The notes: generated by a model not told the origin, from the letters alone. Shown: positions 27,296 to 36,773, counted from the stretch's first letter. The stretch: DNA of 64,000 nt from Sphingomonas turrisvirgatae (GCF_001721295.1 NZ_MDDS01000016.1:1-64000); one strand, 5' to 3'. A program made the numbers and translations.

Positions 27296-27805
27296 ATGAA
27301 GGTTCGCACGATCTGTCTTCACGGCCCCGAAAGCACGGGAAAGTCGACCATCGCGCATCGACTTGCCGCGCATCTGGATTGCGAGTTGGTCGAGGAATAT
27401 GGCCGCGAATATGCCGAAGCGCGCGGCACCGACTTTACCATGCGCGATTTGCTGGAGATCGCGAAAACGCATGATGCGGGGGTGCGCACGATGCTGGCGG
27501 CGGGGCTGGAGCCGCTCGTCCTCGACACCGATCCGCTGATGACGGCGGTGTGGGCCGACATGCTGTTCGGCGAGCGCGACCCGTGGTTCGACGAGTGGCA
27601 GGGCATGGCCGACCTGTATCTGTTGTTCGACATCGACTTGCCGTGGGTGGCCGACGGTACGCGACTGTTCGGTTCGCCGGACGCACGGCAACGCTTTTTC
27701 GACCTGTCCAAAGCCGTGCTGGAGCAGCGCGGCGTACGATGGGCGCTGGTCAGCGGGACCGGTGAGGCGCGTTGGGAAAGCGTGCTACGGGCGATCGAAG
27801 GCTGA
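27296..27805 (+). CDS. NadR-like ribosylnicotinamide kinase
   Basis: A 169-residue P-loop protein. Walker A is HGPESTGKSTIA and the lid and acceptor regions include EEYGREYAEARG and DTDPLMTAVWADMLFG, as in the C-terminal kinase domain of NadR. The NMN adenylyltransferase and HTH domains of full NadR are absent. It should phosphorylate nicotinamide riboside to NMN with ATP, trapping what PnuC imports. It is co-directional with pnuC, 13 bases apart, and convergent with the CsgG-like gene. Confidence 0.87.
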   Translation: MKVRTICLHGPESTGKSTIAHRLAAHLDCELVEEYGREYAEARGTDFTMRDLLEIAKTHDAGVRTMLAAGLEPLVLDTDPLMTAVWADMLFGERDPWFDEWQGMADLYLLFDIDLPWVADGTRLFGSPDARQRFFDLSKAVLEQRGVRWALVSGTGEARWESVLRAIEG

Positions 27806-27866
27806 CACGAAAAGGGCCCGCACCGCGTCGCGGCACGAGCCCTGTCCGATCAGCGATCGAGCCGCC

Positions 27867-28835
27867 TTATTGCGACGGCGCGAGGCCGGTGTTGAGCACC
27901 CAGCCGACGTTGTCGTTCTCGTCCGCGACTTCCCACCACAGGCCATTTTTGTTGCCGGTGGGATAGACGATGCCGCCAGCGGGCACCGTGCGGATGACCT
28001 TTGCGGCGGCCGCGGCGGCGACACGCATGGCGACCGGCCGCTGCGCCGTGAAGGTCTTGGTGGGCGCGGCTTGCGCCGTGCCGGCGTCGCCCGGGCGGAC
28101 CAGGCCCAGTTCCTCGACCAGCTTGGTATAAGCCTGAATGAAGGACAGGGTGACGATGCGACCGATCTCGGTATTGTCGTAGCCGCCACCGACCGCGCCC
28201 AGGCCGCCGCCGAAGATCCCGACTGCGCCGCCGCCGCCGAACGACAGGTTGCTCTTGGCGGCATAGCCTTCGGTCGTCGCGATCGTCTCGGTCGTGCGAA
28301 CATTGGTGATCGAGAGGACGGTGTTCGCCTCCATCTTCTTGCTGCGGATGCCGCCGACCAGCCCGCCTAAGCGACCCCCGACCAAGCCGCCGATCGCCGC
28401 ACCCGCGCCGCCGCCGCTGACATTGCTGTTCGCGCCCTGAAGCTCGGCGACGAGTACGTAGTCGGCGGCCTTGATCTGGCCCTGACCCACGTTCGAGCCG
28501 CGCTGAAGCCCCAGATTGCCGCCGATTGCGCGCTCCCGCTCGGCCGCCTGCAGGCCGCTGCCGCGATCGACCAGGTTGAAGCAGCCCGAACGCTGGACCA
28601 GCACCTTCAGCAGCTTTTGCGGAGCCGCCAGCGAATATTGCGTCCAGGGGCGGGGATCGTCACCATCGACAACGGACAGCGTGCCCAGCTTGCGCGTGCA
28701 GCGCGGCACGTCGGTCATCGTCGCTTCCTGCAGTCTTTGGCCGCTGCTCGGTTTGGCAAGGCGCTGGGCCTGAACCGGAGCTGCAAGACATGCCGACATT
28801 GCGGCCGCGGCAACCAGATTTCGTACGATGCGCAT
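27867..28835 (-). CDS. CsgG/HfaB-like exported protein with C-terminal SH3-like domain
   Basis: A 322-residue exported protein. The N-terminus has a signal segment ending ACLAAPVQAQ, possibly a lipoprotein (AMSAC). The central part resembles CsgG/HfaB: LLKVLVQRSGCFNLVDRG, ADYVLVAELQG, then a glycine zipper (GAAIGGLVGGRLGGLVGG) and a second Gly-rich stretch. The last 60 residues look like a bacterial SH3 domain (NGLWWEVADENDNVGWVLN). CsgG proteins form outer-membrane secretion pores, but no curli or holdfast partners are adjacent, so the role is open. Confidence 0.75.
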   Translation of the reverse strand: MRIVRNLVAAAAMSACLAAPVQAQRLAKPSSGQRLQEATMTDVPRCTRKLGTLSVVDGDDPRPWTQYSLAAPQKLLKVLVQRSGCFNLVDRGSGLQAAERERAIGGNLGLQRGSNVGQGQIKAADYVLVAELQGANSNVSGGGAGAAIGGLVGGRLGGLVGGIRSKKMEANTVLSITNVRTTETIATTEGYAAKSNLSFGGGGAVGIFGGGLGAVGGGYDNTEIGRIVTLSFIQAYTKLVEELGLVRPGDAGTAQAAPTKTFTAQRPVAMRVAAAAAAKVIRTVPAGGIVYPTGNKNGLWWEVADENDNVGWVLNTGLAPSQ

Positions 28836-29003
28836 GGTGACTGATCCTCCCTTGTCGGGGTGCGAACCCCTGCTCCCGACCGCTCATCCGCGCAACGCAG
28901 ACGTCGCGGTCATCCGACACACACTGACAATGAAAGGCCTGCGCCTTCCCCCTGGCTAGCCCATATCAGAGGCGCAGGGCGCGCGTCATGCAAAAAACAT
29001 GGA

Positions 29004-29471
29004 TCAGGGGGCGACCTTGACCCGGCCGGTCTTGCCGCCGCGCAGCGTCCAGAGATCGCCGAAATCCTCATGCGCCAGCTCAGCCGGACGCGTGCCGCCG
29101 AGCTGCTCCACGATGTCGGGCACGGTGTTGCTATGGCCGACGATCAGGACTGGACGCGTCGCCGCCTTTGCCCGAGCGACGATGCCGGACGTGTCGCGCG
29201 GATCGTAGGTTTCGACTGGAATGCCGCGCCGGGTGGCGAGGGGCGCGGCGGTCTGCCGCGTTCGCCGGTAGTCGGTGACATAGATCGTCGCGATGCGTTT
29301 GCCCGCGAGCAGCTTGCCCAGCCGCTCCGCGCGCGCCTTGCCCGCCGGCAGCAGATCGGGATCGCGCTCACCCGCCGGTGTATCATAGTGCCGGGTGACG
29401 TAGATCGGCTGGTCCTTCGCCAGCGCGGGGAGGGCGGTGAGACTGGCGAGCAGCAGGAGCAGGATGCGCAT
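29004..29471 (-). CDS. Exported histidine phosphatase (phosphoglycerate-mutase fold)
   Basis: A 155-residue protein with a signal peptide (MRILLLLLASLTALPALA). The histidine phosphatase motif is YVTRHYDTPAGERD with the catalytic RH, and the second active-site histidine is in LIVGHSNTVPDIVEQLGG. It is likely a periplasmic phosphatase acting on a small phosphorylated compound; the substrate is unknown. Start chosen at the signal peptide ATG 29471; the ATG at 29492 adds a Pro/Arg stretch. It ends 31 bases before the DUF72 stop side on the same strand, so the two may be co-transcribed. Confidence 0.82.
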   Translation of the reverse strand: MRILLLLLASLTALPALAKDQPIYVTRHYDTPAGERDPDLLPAGKARAERLGKLLAGKRIATIYVTDYRRTRQTAAPLATRRGIPVETYDPRDTSGIVARAKAATRPVLIVGHSNTVPDIVEQLGGTRPAELAHEDFGDLWTLRGGKTGRVKVAP

Positions 29472-29502
29472 CGCCGGATCAGGACGCAACACGGCCCGAA
29501 GA

Positions 29503-30231
29503 TCAAGCGGTTTCGGCGGTATCGGCGAGCGCGGCCAGCCGCAGCGCGTTCGCCGTCGCTGCGCCGCTGGTAGTGTTGTCGAAGATGACCCAGCGTTCCA
29601 ACGCGGCCTTGGGGATCCGTTCGAGCCAGTCCGTCAGCGTCGCATCGTCATAGGAAGAGCGGTAGATCCGGGGCGAGCCGTGCAGGCGGAGATAGGCGAG
29701 ATCCGGGCGGCCGCCGGGATGGGCGGCCGCCGGTATGGATGACGGGTCGGCAGCCACGCGCGCGGCGCTGTGTTCGGCAAGCATGGCATCGACGGACGGG
29801 CCGAACCAGCTGGCATGGCGCGGCTCCCACACGCTGGGCGCGCCGACGACTTCGGCAAACCTGCGCAGGAAGTCGGTGGCGACTCGCCGGTCGAACTCGA
29901 ACTTCGGCGGCAGCTGGACCAGGATCGGCCCGCGCTTGTCGCCAAGCCCAGCGGTTTCCTCGGCAAAGCGAGCAAGCTGCGCTTCGCAATCGACCAGGCG
30001 CGCTTCATGCGTGATCGCCCTTGGCAGCTTGACCGAGAAGCGGAAGTCGGCCGGAACGCTCGCCGCCCAGCGTTCATAGGTGGCGCGGCGATGCGGGCGA
30101 TAGAAGCTGGAATTGATCTCGGCACAGGCAAGGCGTCCGGCATAACGCGCGAGGTTGCTCGCGCCCGGCGGGAAGCTGTCGCGAACGTCACGCGGAAGTG
30201 CCCAGGCGGCGGTGCCGATGCGGAGCGTCAT
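29503..30231 (-). CDS. DUF72 family protein
   Basis: A 242-residue TIM-barrel-like protein beginning LRIGTAAWALPRD, with CAEINSSFYRPHRRATYERW, FRFSVKLPRAITHEARL, LVQLPPKFEFD and WVIFDNTTSGAATANAL. These are the standard DUF72 (YecE) landmarks; biochemical function is unknown. The open frame continues upstream to 32007, opposite lepA, but that part is a shadow; ATG 30231 begins the family sequence. It is divergent from lepA with a 57-base gap and no clear SD. Confidence 0.88.
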   Translation of the reverse strand: MTLRIGTAAWALPRDVRDSFPPGASNLARYAGRLACAEINSSFYRPHRRATYERWAASVPADFRFSVKLPRAITHEARLVDCEAQLARFAEETAGLGDKRGPILVQLPPKFEFDRRVATDFLRRFAEVVGAPSVWEPRHASWFGPSVDAMLAEHSAARVAADPSSIPAAAHPGGRPDLAYLRLHGSPRIYRSSYDDATLTDWLERIPKAALERWVIFDNTTSGAATANALRLAALADTAETA

Positions 30232-30288
30232 CACCGAACAACGGGAGGACTGGCAGGGGGTTCCTGCGCCTGCTAAGCGCGCGCGATC

Positions 30289-32100
30289 ATGGCAACCGAC
30301 CTTTCCCGCATCCGCAATTTTTCGATCATCGCGCATATCGATCATGGCAAGTCGACGCTGGCCGATCGCCTCATCCAGCGCACCGGCGGCCTGACCGCAC
30401 GCGAGATGTCCGAGCAGGTGCTCGACAATATGGACATCGAGAAGGAGCGCGGCATCACCATCAAGGCGCAAACCGTACGCCTCGATTGGAAGGGGCCGGA
30501 CGGCAACGATTATGTCCTGAACCTGATGGACACGCCAGGCCATGTCGATTTCGCCTATGAAGTGAGCCGGAGCCTCGCGGCGTGCGAGGGCGCGCTGCTG
30601 GTCGTCGATGCGGCGCAGGGGGTCGAGGCGCAGACGCTGGCGAACGTCTATCAATCGATCGAGCATGATCACGAGATCGTGCCGGTCATCAACAAGATCG
30701 ATCTTCCGAGCGCCGAGCCGGAGAAGGTGCGTCACGAGATCGAGGAAGTGATCGGCATCGACGCATCGGGCGCGGTGCTGGCTTCGGCCAAGTCGGGCAT
30801 CGGCATCGACGAAATCCTGAACGCGGTGGTCGAGCGGATCCCGGCGCCCAAGGGCGACGCAACCGCGCCATTGAAGGCGATGCTGGTCGACAGCTGGTAT
30901 GACCCGTATCTCGGCGTCGTGATTCTGGTCCGCGTGATCGACGGCACGCTGAAAAAAGGCCAGCAGATCAAGTTCATGGCTGCGGGTACGACGCATCTGG
31001 TCGATCGCGTCGGCGCGTTCCGACCCAAGATCGAGCAGCTGCCCGACCTTGGGCCGGGTGAGATCGGCTTCATTACCGCGCAGATCAAGGAAGTGGCGCA
31101 GGCCCGCGTCGGCGACACGCTGACCGACGCCAAGCGACCGGCCGCCGAAGCGCTGCCGGGGTTCAAGGAAGTTCAGTCGGTCGTGTTCTGCGGCCTGTTC
31201 CCGGTCGATGCCAACGACTTCGAGAAGCTGCGGGAGAGCATTTCGAAGCTGCGGCTCAATGACGCCAGCTTCTCGTTCGAGATGGAAACCTCCGCCGCGC
31301 TCGGCTTCGGCTTCCGCTGCGGGTTCCTCGGCCTGCTGCATCTGGAGATCATCCAGGAGCGGCTGATGCGCGAATATGACCTCGACCTCATCACCACCGC
31401 GCCGTCGGTCGTCTATCAGATCGAGCTGACGCATGGCGGCGGGCATATCGAGCTGCACAATCCCGCCGACATGCCCGAACCGAACAAGATCGAGAGCATT
31501 GCCGAGCCGTGGATCCAGGCGGTGATCTATGTGCCCGACGAGTATCTCGGCTCGATCCTGAAGCTTTGTCAGGACCGGCGCGGCATCCAGAAGAACCTGA
31601 CCTATGTCGGCGGCCGCGCGCAGGCGACCTATGAACTGCCGCTCAACGAAGTGGTGTTCGACTTCTATGATCGGCTGAAGTCGCTGTCGAAGGGCTATGC
31701 CAGCTTCGATTATGAGCAGATCGGCTATCGCGAAGGCGACCTGGTGAAGATGGGCATCCTGGTCAACGAAGAGCCGGTCGATGCGCTCAGCATGATCGTC
31801 CACCGCGCATCGGCCGAAACACGCGGGCGCGGCATGGTCGAGCGGCTGAAGGAGCTGATCCCCCGCCATCTGTTCAAGATCCCGATTCAGGCGGCGATCG
31901 GCGGCAAGGTGATCGCGCGCGAGACGATCAGCGCGATGCGCAAGGACGTGACCGCCAAATGCTATGGCGGCGATGCGACCCGCAAGCGCAAGCTGCTGGA
32001 AAAGCAAAAGAAGGGTAAGGCCAAGATGCGTGAATACGGATCGGTCAGCATTCCGCAGGAAGCCTTTATCGCCGCGCTCCGCATGGGCGACGCCGACTAA
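30289..32100 (+). CDS. lepA: Elongation factor 4 (LepA)
   Basis: A 603-residue translational GTPase that back-translocates or remodels ribosomes under stress. G1 is [11 protein letters not shown]2 GITIKAQT, G3 DTPGHVDF, G4 NKIDLPSA, with the LepA C-terminal domain ending in the basic segment [21 protein letters not shown]. Length and domain order are normal. The ATG begins [18 protein letters not shown], as in the family; no good SD is visible. Confidence 0.97.
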   Translation: MATDLSRIRNFSIIAHIDHGKSTLADRLIQRTGGLTAREMSEQVLDNMDIEKERGITIKAQTVRLDWKGPDGNDYVLNLMDTPGHVDFAYEVSRSLAACEGALLVVDAAQGVEAQTLANVYQSIEHDHEIVPVINKIDLPSAEPEKVRHEIEEVIGIDASGAVLASAKSGIGIDEILNAVVERIPAPKGDATAPLKAMLVDSWYDPYLGVVILVRVIDGTLKKGQQIKFMAAGTTHLVDRVGAFRPKIEQLPDLGPGEIGFITAQIKEVAQARVGDTLTDAKRPAAEALPGFKEVQSVVFCGLFPVDANDFEKLRESISKLRLNDASFSFEMETSAALGFGFRCGFLGLLHLEIIQERLMREYDLDLITTAPSVVYQIELTHGGGHIELHNPADMPEPNKIESIAEPWIQAVIYVPDEYLGSILKLCQDRRGIQKNLTYVGGRAQATYELPLNEVVFDFYDRLKSLSKGYASFDYEQIGYREGDLVKMGILVNEEPVDALSMIVHRASAETRGRGMVERLKELIPRHLFKIPIQAAIGGKVIARETISAMRKDVTAKCYGGDATRKRKLLEKQKKGKAKMREYGSVSIPQEAFIAALRMGDAD

Positions 32101-32176
32101 GACGGGTCGGGTTCGTCGCCTGCGTAAGGCGCACGAGCCAGTCGCAACTAGGCGCGTCGTCCACTGCCTGCCTCCA

Positions 32177-32204
32177 GGAGCGCCCGGCTACACCACGGCG
32201 CTCC
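32177..32204. terminator. Hairpin after lepA
   Basis: GGAGCGCC (32177-32184) and GGCGCTCC (32197-32204) are perfect arms around a 12-base loop, 77 bases after the lepA stop. No T-run follows. It may slow or end lepA transcription or belong to the leader of the next gene. The remaining gap to 32287 shows no ORF. Confidence 0.4.
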
Positions 32205-32287
32205 AATCGCCGTGCCCGACAAAATGTTGGGCCTTTACCGCCCCTTAATCCTGATCGCTCTACCCTGTCGGCAAAGGGGAGACCGCC

Positions 32288-34144
32288 TTGCGCATTCTGA
32301 TCGTGGATGACGAGCCGGGAATGCAGCAGTCCTATCGCCATTGCTTCGAGCGTGGGCGGGACGGGGCGGCGCTCGATGCGATGGCGGCAGAGCTGTTTGG
32401 CGGCGACTTCCAGCCGGACGTGGACGCCGATCCCGCATTCAGGCCGACCTATTGCGCCCAGGGCGCAGAGGCGGTGGCTGCAGTAAGGGCCTCGCTTCAC
32501 CACGGCGATCGCTATGCCGTCGCGTTCATCGATGTCCGTATGCCGCCGGGCATCGATGGGCGAGAGACGGCGAAACAAATCCGCGAACTGGACCCGGAGA
32601 TCAACCTGGTCATCGTGACCGGCTATTCCGATTTCTCGCCGATCGAGATCAGCCGCGTTGCTGGGCCGGCGGACAAGATCTTCTATATCGCCAAGCCGTT
32701 TCAGGCCGAGGAGGTGGTCCAGACCGCAACGGCGCTGACCAGGCGGTGGGCGATGGACCGCGAACTGGCCGCAACGATGGCGTTGCTTGAGGCGCAGAAG
32801 GCAGAACTCGCCGCCAATGAGAGCAAGGCCACCTACCTTGCCATGCATGACAGCCTGACCGATGCGCCCAACCGGCTGGCCTTCATGCGAGCGCTGACCG
32901 AGCATGTGCGCGGGGCCGACTGCTTTGCCATGGCGATGATGGATCTCGACCGGTTCAAGCTCGTCAACGACAGTTTCGGCCATGTCGCAGGGGACGAACT
33001 GATCCGCATGGTATGCCGCATCGTCCAGCAATGCATGAGCGACGGCTTCGTCGCTCGATTGGGCGGCGATGAGTTCGCAATGCTGATCAAGGTGAGTGGG
33101 GCGGGGGAGGCGGTCGCGGCGCTGGAAAAGCTGCTGCACTGCTGTGCCACCACCTTCACTGTGTTCGGCCATAGCGTGCAGGGGTCGGCATCGGCGGGCC
33201 TTGTCGTCTGCGAACCGGGCCTGCGGCACGATCCGATCGATGTGATGCGCCGCGCCGATCTGGCGCTGAACGAGGCCAAGCGGGCAGGGCGCGGCACCGT
33301 AAGGCTGTTCGATGAAAGCATGGACACGGCGATCCGCTTTCGCGGCCGCGTCGAGAGCGGGTTGAGCCAGGCGATCGACAATGGCGAGCTCAGGCTGGTC
33401 TATCAGCCGATCGTCGCACGCGACCAGCTGGAGGTCATCGCGTTCGAGGCGCTGCTACGCTGGAAGAGTCCGGACTTCGGCGACGTTCAGCCGAGCCAGT
33501 TCATTCCGATCGCCGAGGAAACCGACCTGATCCACGAACTGGGTGATTGGGTGCTGGACGCGGCGCTTGCCGTGCTGGCGCGTTGGCCAGGTCAGTACGT
33601 GTCGGTGAACTTCTCACCCCGCCAGTTTCGCCGTCACAATTTCGTCGGGCATATCATGGAGCGCGTCCAGCGCGCAGGTGTCGCGCCCAACCGGTTGCAG
33701 ATCGAAATCACCGAGACGGCCCTGTTCGACGATGCCGAGCGCGCCGCCGATACGCTGTATCGCCTGCGCCAGATGGGTTTTCGCATTGCGCTGGACGATT
33801 TCGGAACGGGCTATTCCAGCTTCTACAACATCCGCACGTTCGCACTGGATTGCCTGAAGATCGACCGCAGTTTCATCGACGGCATGGGCCGCGAGCGGGA
33901 GAGCGCTGCCATCGTTCATTCGATCATCAACCTCGGCCGTGCACTGGGCCTTGAAGTGGTGGCCGAGGGGGTCGAGACGGCGGCTCAGCTTCAGGCGCTT
34001 CGCGTTGCGGGATGCAGCCACTATCAAGGCTATTACCTCGCCCGCCCGCTCGAGCATGACCTGGCGGCCGAGGTAGCGGGCGAGCGGTACCTAGCCCCCG
34101 ACGCCGATCTTGTGCCGACGGCGGACGGCACGCACGGCCGATGA
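32288..34144 (+). CDS. Response regulator with GGDEF and EAL domains
   Basis: A 618-residue c-di-GMP enzyme. The receiver (acidic pair in ILIVDDEPG, phospho-acceptor D82 in VAFIDVRMPPG) carries an insertion of roughly 28 residues before D82 compared with usual receivers. GGDEF is intact at 259-263 (ARLGGDEFAML), and the EAL domain is intact at 387-389 (FEALLRW), with ITETALFDD and DDFGTGYSS. It could both make and break c-di-GMP. The start is a TTG with GGGGAGA five bases upstream; no ATG is available. The stop overlaps the kinase start by four bases (ATGA). Confidence 0.92.
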   Translation: MRILIVDDEPGMQQSYRHCFERGRDGAALDAMAAELFGGDFQPDVDADPAFRPTYCAQGAEAVAAVRASLHHGDRYAVAFIDVRMPPGIDGRETAKQIRELDPEINLVIVTGYSDFSPIEISRVAGPADKIFYIAKPFQAEEVVQTATALTRRWAMDRELAATMALLEAQKAELAANESKATYLAMHDSLTDAPNRLAFMRALTEHVRGADCFAMAMMDLDRFKLVNDSFGHVAGDELIRMVCRIVQQCMSDGFVARLGGDEFAMLIKVSGAGEAVAALEKLLHCCATTFTVFGHSVQGSASAGLVVCEPGLRHDPIDVMRRADLALNEAKRAGRGTVRLFDESMDTAIRFRGRVESGLSQAIDNGELRLVYQPIVARDQLEVIAFEALLRWKSPDFGDVQPSQFIPIAEETDLIHELGDWVLDAALAVLARWPGQYVSVNFSPRQFRRHNFVGHIMERVQRAGVAPNRLQIEITETALFDDAERAADTLYRLRQMGFRIALDDFGTGYSSFYNIRTFALDCLKIDRSFIDGMGRERESAAIVHSIINLGRALGLEVVAEGVETAAQLQALRVAGCSHYQGYYLARPLEHDLAAEVAGERYLAPDADLVPTADGTHGR

Positions 34145-35334
34145 GGCGCGTGACCAATCTGCGTAGCCTGTTCCAGGCTTCGCTCGGTGCGAAGCTGATC
34201 GCCATCATGACGGCGAGCGTTCTGCTGCCGGCCGCGGCGATGGCGCTTTCGCTATCGCTAGTCCCGGCACCTTCAACGCTGCACCTGGTGGCAATGGGGC
34301 TTGCATTGCTGCTGGCGAGCGCGGCGGCGTTGAGTTGGGCGGCCATGCGGTTCGTGCTGCGGCCGATCAACCGCCTGGAACGGCACATGGGTGTGGTTCG
34401 CCGCTCGGGACACTCCGCTCCCTTCGTCGACATGTCACGAGACGACGAGATCGGGCGACTGGTCGGCAGCTTCAACGCGATGCTCGCGCAGCTCAAGGAC
34501 CTGCGCGAACGGGTGGAGGGTCAGTCGTTCAAGCTTGGCCAGTCCGAACAAGCGATTGCCGTAATGCACAATGTCCGCAATGCGCTGAACCCCATCAGCA
34601 CCGTCTTGAGTCAGGGCGTGCCCAACTCGGCGCTGACCGATCGCAGCCTGCTCAACCGTACGATCGCCGAGCTGGCCGATGGCAGCTTGCCGGCTGTCCG
34701 GCGCGAAAAGCTCGCCGCTTTCCTCGCCGCAGCGATCGAAAGCGAGGCACAGGCGCACGAGAAGCGTCAGGCACGGCTGGAAATCTGTCGTGATGCGCTG
34801 AACAACGTGCTCGAGATTATCGGCCAACAGCAAGCCGATGCGCAGGCCCGCCCCGCGCTGGTGCCGTGCGACGTGACCGAGATCGTCGCGCGCAACGCCA
34901 CCATCGCGCGCTATTCCGGAACAGCCTCGCTCGCCTTCCATTTCCCGTCCAAACCTCACTGGGTCATGGCAAATCGCGTGTTGCTGAGCCAGGTCGTCGG
35001 CAACCTGTTCGCCAACGCGGCAGAGGCCATCGCCGCCAGCGGGCGGGGCGGCGGCAGCATTGCGGTCCTGATCCACGAGCGCGGCGGCATGATCGAAGTG
35101 GTCGTGCGCGACGATGGCGAGGGGTTCGATCCGGCTATGGCGCCCAGGCTGTTCCACCGCGGCTTTTCCACGCGCGCGCACAAGTCGGGCGGATTGGGCC
35201 TGCACTGGTGCGCGAATACGATGCAGTCGATGGGAGGGGCATTGGCGCTGAGGAGCGACGGCCGCGGGCACGGCACGCGAGCGATCCTGTCGCTCCAAGC
35301 CGCGGCGATCCTGCCGATCGAGGCAGCAGCCTGA
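34141..35334 (+). CDS. Membrane sensor histidine kinase
   Basis: A 397-residue kinase. Two membrane helices (about 18-38 and 45-65) flank a very short periplasmic loop, followed by HAMP (RFVLRPINRLERHMGVV) and a coiled coil. The putative phospho-acceptor H143 lies in IAVMHNVRNALNPIST, an unusual H box without the usual HE/HD pair. The ATPase domain has GNLFANAAEAI (N box), RDDGEGFD and GGLGLHWCANTM. It is translationally coupled to the receiver-GGDEF-EAL gene, its likely partner. Confidence 0.88.
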   Translation: MRRVTNLRSLFQASLGAKLIAIMTASVLLPAAAMALSLSLVPAPSTLHLVAMGLALLLASAAALSWAAMRFVLRPINRLERHMGVVRRSGHSAPFVDMSRDDEIGRLVGSFNAMLAQLKDLRERVEGQSFKLGQSEQAIAVMHNVRNALNPISTVLSQGVPNSALTDRSLLNRTIAELADGSLPAVRREKLAAFLAAAIESEAQAHEKRQARLEICRDALNNVLEIIGQQQADAQARPALVPCDVTEIVARNATIARYSGTASLAFHFPSKPHWVMANRVLLSQVVGNLFANAAEAIAASGRGGGSIAVLIHERGGMIEVVVRDDGEGFDPAMAPRLFHRGFSTRAHKSGGLGLHWCANTMQSMGGALALRSDGRGHGTRAILSLQAAAILPIEAAA

Positions 35335-35360
35335 GAAATTTGCGATTAGCGGGCTTCGGA

Positions 35361-36494
35361 TCAGCCGATCCGGCGAGTGGGGTTGATGTCGTCGCTGCGG
35401 CGCAAGTGCGGGGCGATCAGGTTGCGTGAGCGAAAGAAGGCTTGGGACTGCGCATCGAGCGTATCGAAGTTGCCGATCACCCGGCGGCACCGGTCGCTGC
35501 GACACTGGCAGATCATGTGCCAGTTCGATTGCGCCAGTGCAGTCGAATAATCCCAGCTGATCTCGTCGCCGCAATAGATATCGCGAAGTGCGACAAGCAC
35601 GGCGCCGTCATCGGTGAACCGCAAGCCCGCATTCGGGTCGCAGCTGTGATTGATCGAGTGGCGGAGGCGGACCGGGAAGGGACGCGCACGGTGGACCGCA
35701 GCGCCGACGCCGCGCATTGCGTGATCCTGGATAATGCCTGGCACCTGGCCGGGTGGGAAGTCGTGACGCGTGAAGCGAACCAGTTCGGCGCCGGCGGCAA
35801 AGCGGCATCTTGCGTAGACGCCCCAACCCAGATGGCTTTCACGCAGGGCGAACAGATTGCGATTGTGGCGATAGCGGTCGAACCGGGACAGGCCATTTTG
35901 AACGTGGCGGAACGCGGCCGCCGGGTTGCTCGTGCCGACGCTTGCGACCAGCCAGATTGCGGCGCTACCCGCCAGATGTGCGGCGACCACGAGCGCGCCA
36001 CTCACCATGTCGCGGCCAAGCACGGCAAACAGCGCAAAAAGGCTGGCGGCCGCCCAGAGCCCCCATGGCGAGGGCAATTCGCGGCCCGGGTCGCGCCGCA
36101 AGCTCGTCAAGGTCAACCAGAAGCCGAGTGAAGATGCCCCCGCGACGAGCAACGGCGCGGCCGTGGCGCCTGGCCACGCCACCGCCATCGTCAGCGCCAA
36201 GATTGATCCCGCGATGCACGTCGCCTCAACGCGATTCGGTGCCACCCAGCCTGATCGGCGCCACGAGATCAGTGCGATGACGGCGCAGCACAGGGCAGAC
36301 AGCAGCAAGACGGGGCCTGCCGGCGGACCGGATGCGGTCGCCAGGCCGGTCAGCGCCGCTACGCCGCTCATAAGGCTCCAGATCAGCCAGGATGCGCGGC
36401 TGGGCCGAATACGCGCGCGCAGCAAATTGCGCAGATAGGCGGCGTAGCCGGTAACGGCGCAGCCTATCGCGATCACTATCCAGATTTCGGTCAC
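35361..36494 (-). CDS. Integral membrane protein fused to a SET domain
   Basis: A 377-residue protein. Residues 1-190 contain about seven hydrophobic segments with SRASWLIWSLMSGVAAL, like a family of small PQ-loop-like membrane proteins of unknown role. Residues about 215-340 form a SET domain: GWGVYARCRFAAGAEL, INHSCDPNAGL (the SAM-binding NHSCxPN) and CGDEISWDYS, then a post-SET CQCRSDRCRR (CxCx4C). SET proteins methylate lysines using SAM. Start GTG 36494 has GGAG seven bases upstream; GTG 36512 is an alternative. The combination is unusual; the substrate is unknown. Confidence 0.82.
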   Translation of the reverse strand: MTEIWIVIAIGCAVTGYAAYLRNLLRARIRPSRASWLIWSLMSGVAALTGLATASGPPAGPVLLLSALCCAVIALISWRRSGWVAPNRVEATCIAGSILALTMAVAWPGATAAPLLVAGASSLGFWLTLTSLRRDPGRELPSPWGLWAAASLFALFAVLGRDMVSGALVVAAHLAGSAAIWLVASVGTSNPAAAFRHVQNGLSRFDRYRHNRNLFALRESHLGWGVYARCRFAAGAELVRFTRHDFPPGQVPGIIQDHAMRGVGAAVHRARPFPVRLRHSINHSCDPNAGLRFTDDGAVLVALRDIYCGDEISWDYSTALAQSNWHMICQCRSDRCRRVIGNFDTLDAQSQAFFRSRNLIAPHLRRSDDINPTRRIG

Positions 36495-36608
36495 CGCGCC
36501 GCTCCACGCCACCGCCGAGACATTTACCCTGATCGAATCTGCCCGTCAAAGGCCGGGTTGCCGCTTGCGGAACCTGGTGAACGCCCCGCTGCTGCCTACA
36601 CCGACGGG

Positions 36609-36773
36609 TCAGCGCCGCTCGGCATCTCGCCGCTTCACGCTGGCGTCGCCAGCAAGGCGAAGCTTACGCCAATGCTGCTTTCTGCGGTACACCGCGCCAC
36701 TGATCGCCCCCGCAATTAGCATGACCGCGATGAGGCTGTAAGCGATCCATTCGCGGGGTTCCAAATCAAGCAC
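36609..36773 (-). CDS. Small single-span membrane protein (54 aa)
   Basis: GTG-initiated ORF: MLDLEPREWIAYSLIAVML, continuing IAGAISGAVYRRKQHWRK and a strongly basic tail ending DAERR. One membrane helix (about 9-28) followed by positive charges predicts the C-terminus in the cytoplasm. GGAG lies seven bases before the GTG. No family recognised. It is on the same strand as the SET gene, which starts 114 bases further on, and may share its transcript. Confidence 0.55.
   Translation of the reverse strand: MLDLEPREWIAYSLIAVMLIAGAISGAVYRRKQHWRKLRLAGDASVKRRDAERR

Noticed and set aside
27806..27866. Possible terminator between the NR kinase and CsgG-like genes
   Set aside because: GGGC/GCCC arms are short with a long loop and no T-run.
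30232..32007. N-terminal extension of the DUF72 frame running opposite lepA
   Set aside because: DUF72 sequence begins at 30231; the extension has no family similarity and lies on lepA.
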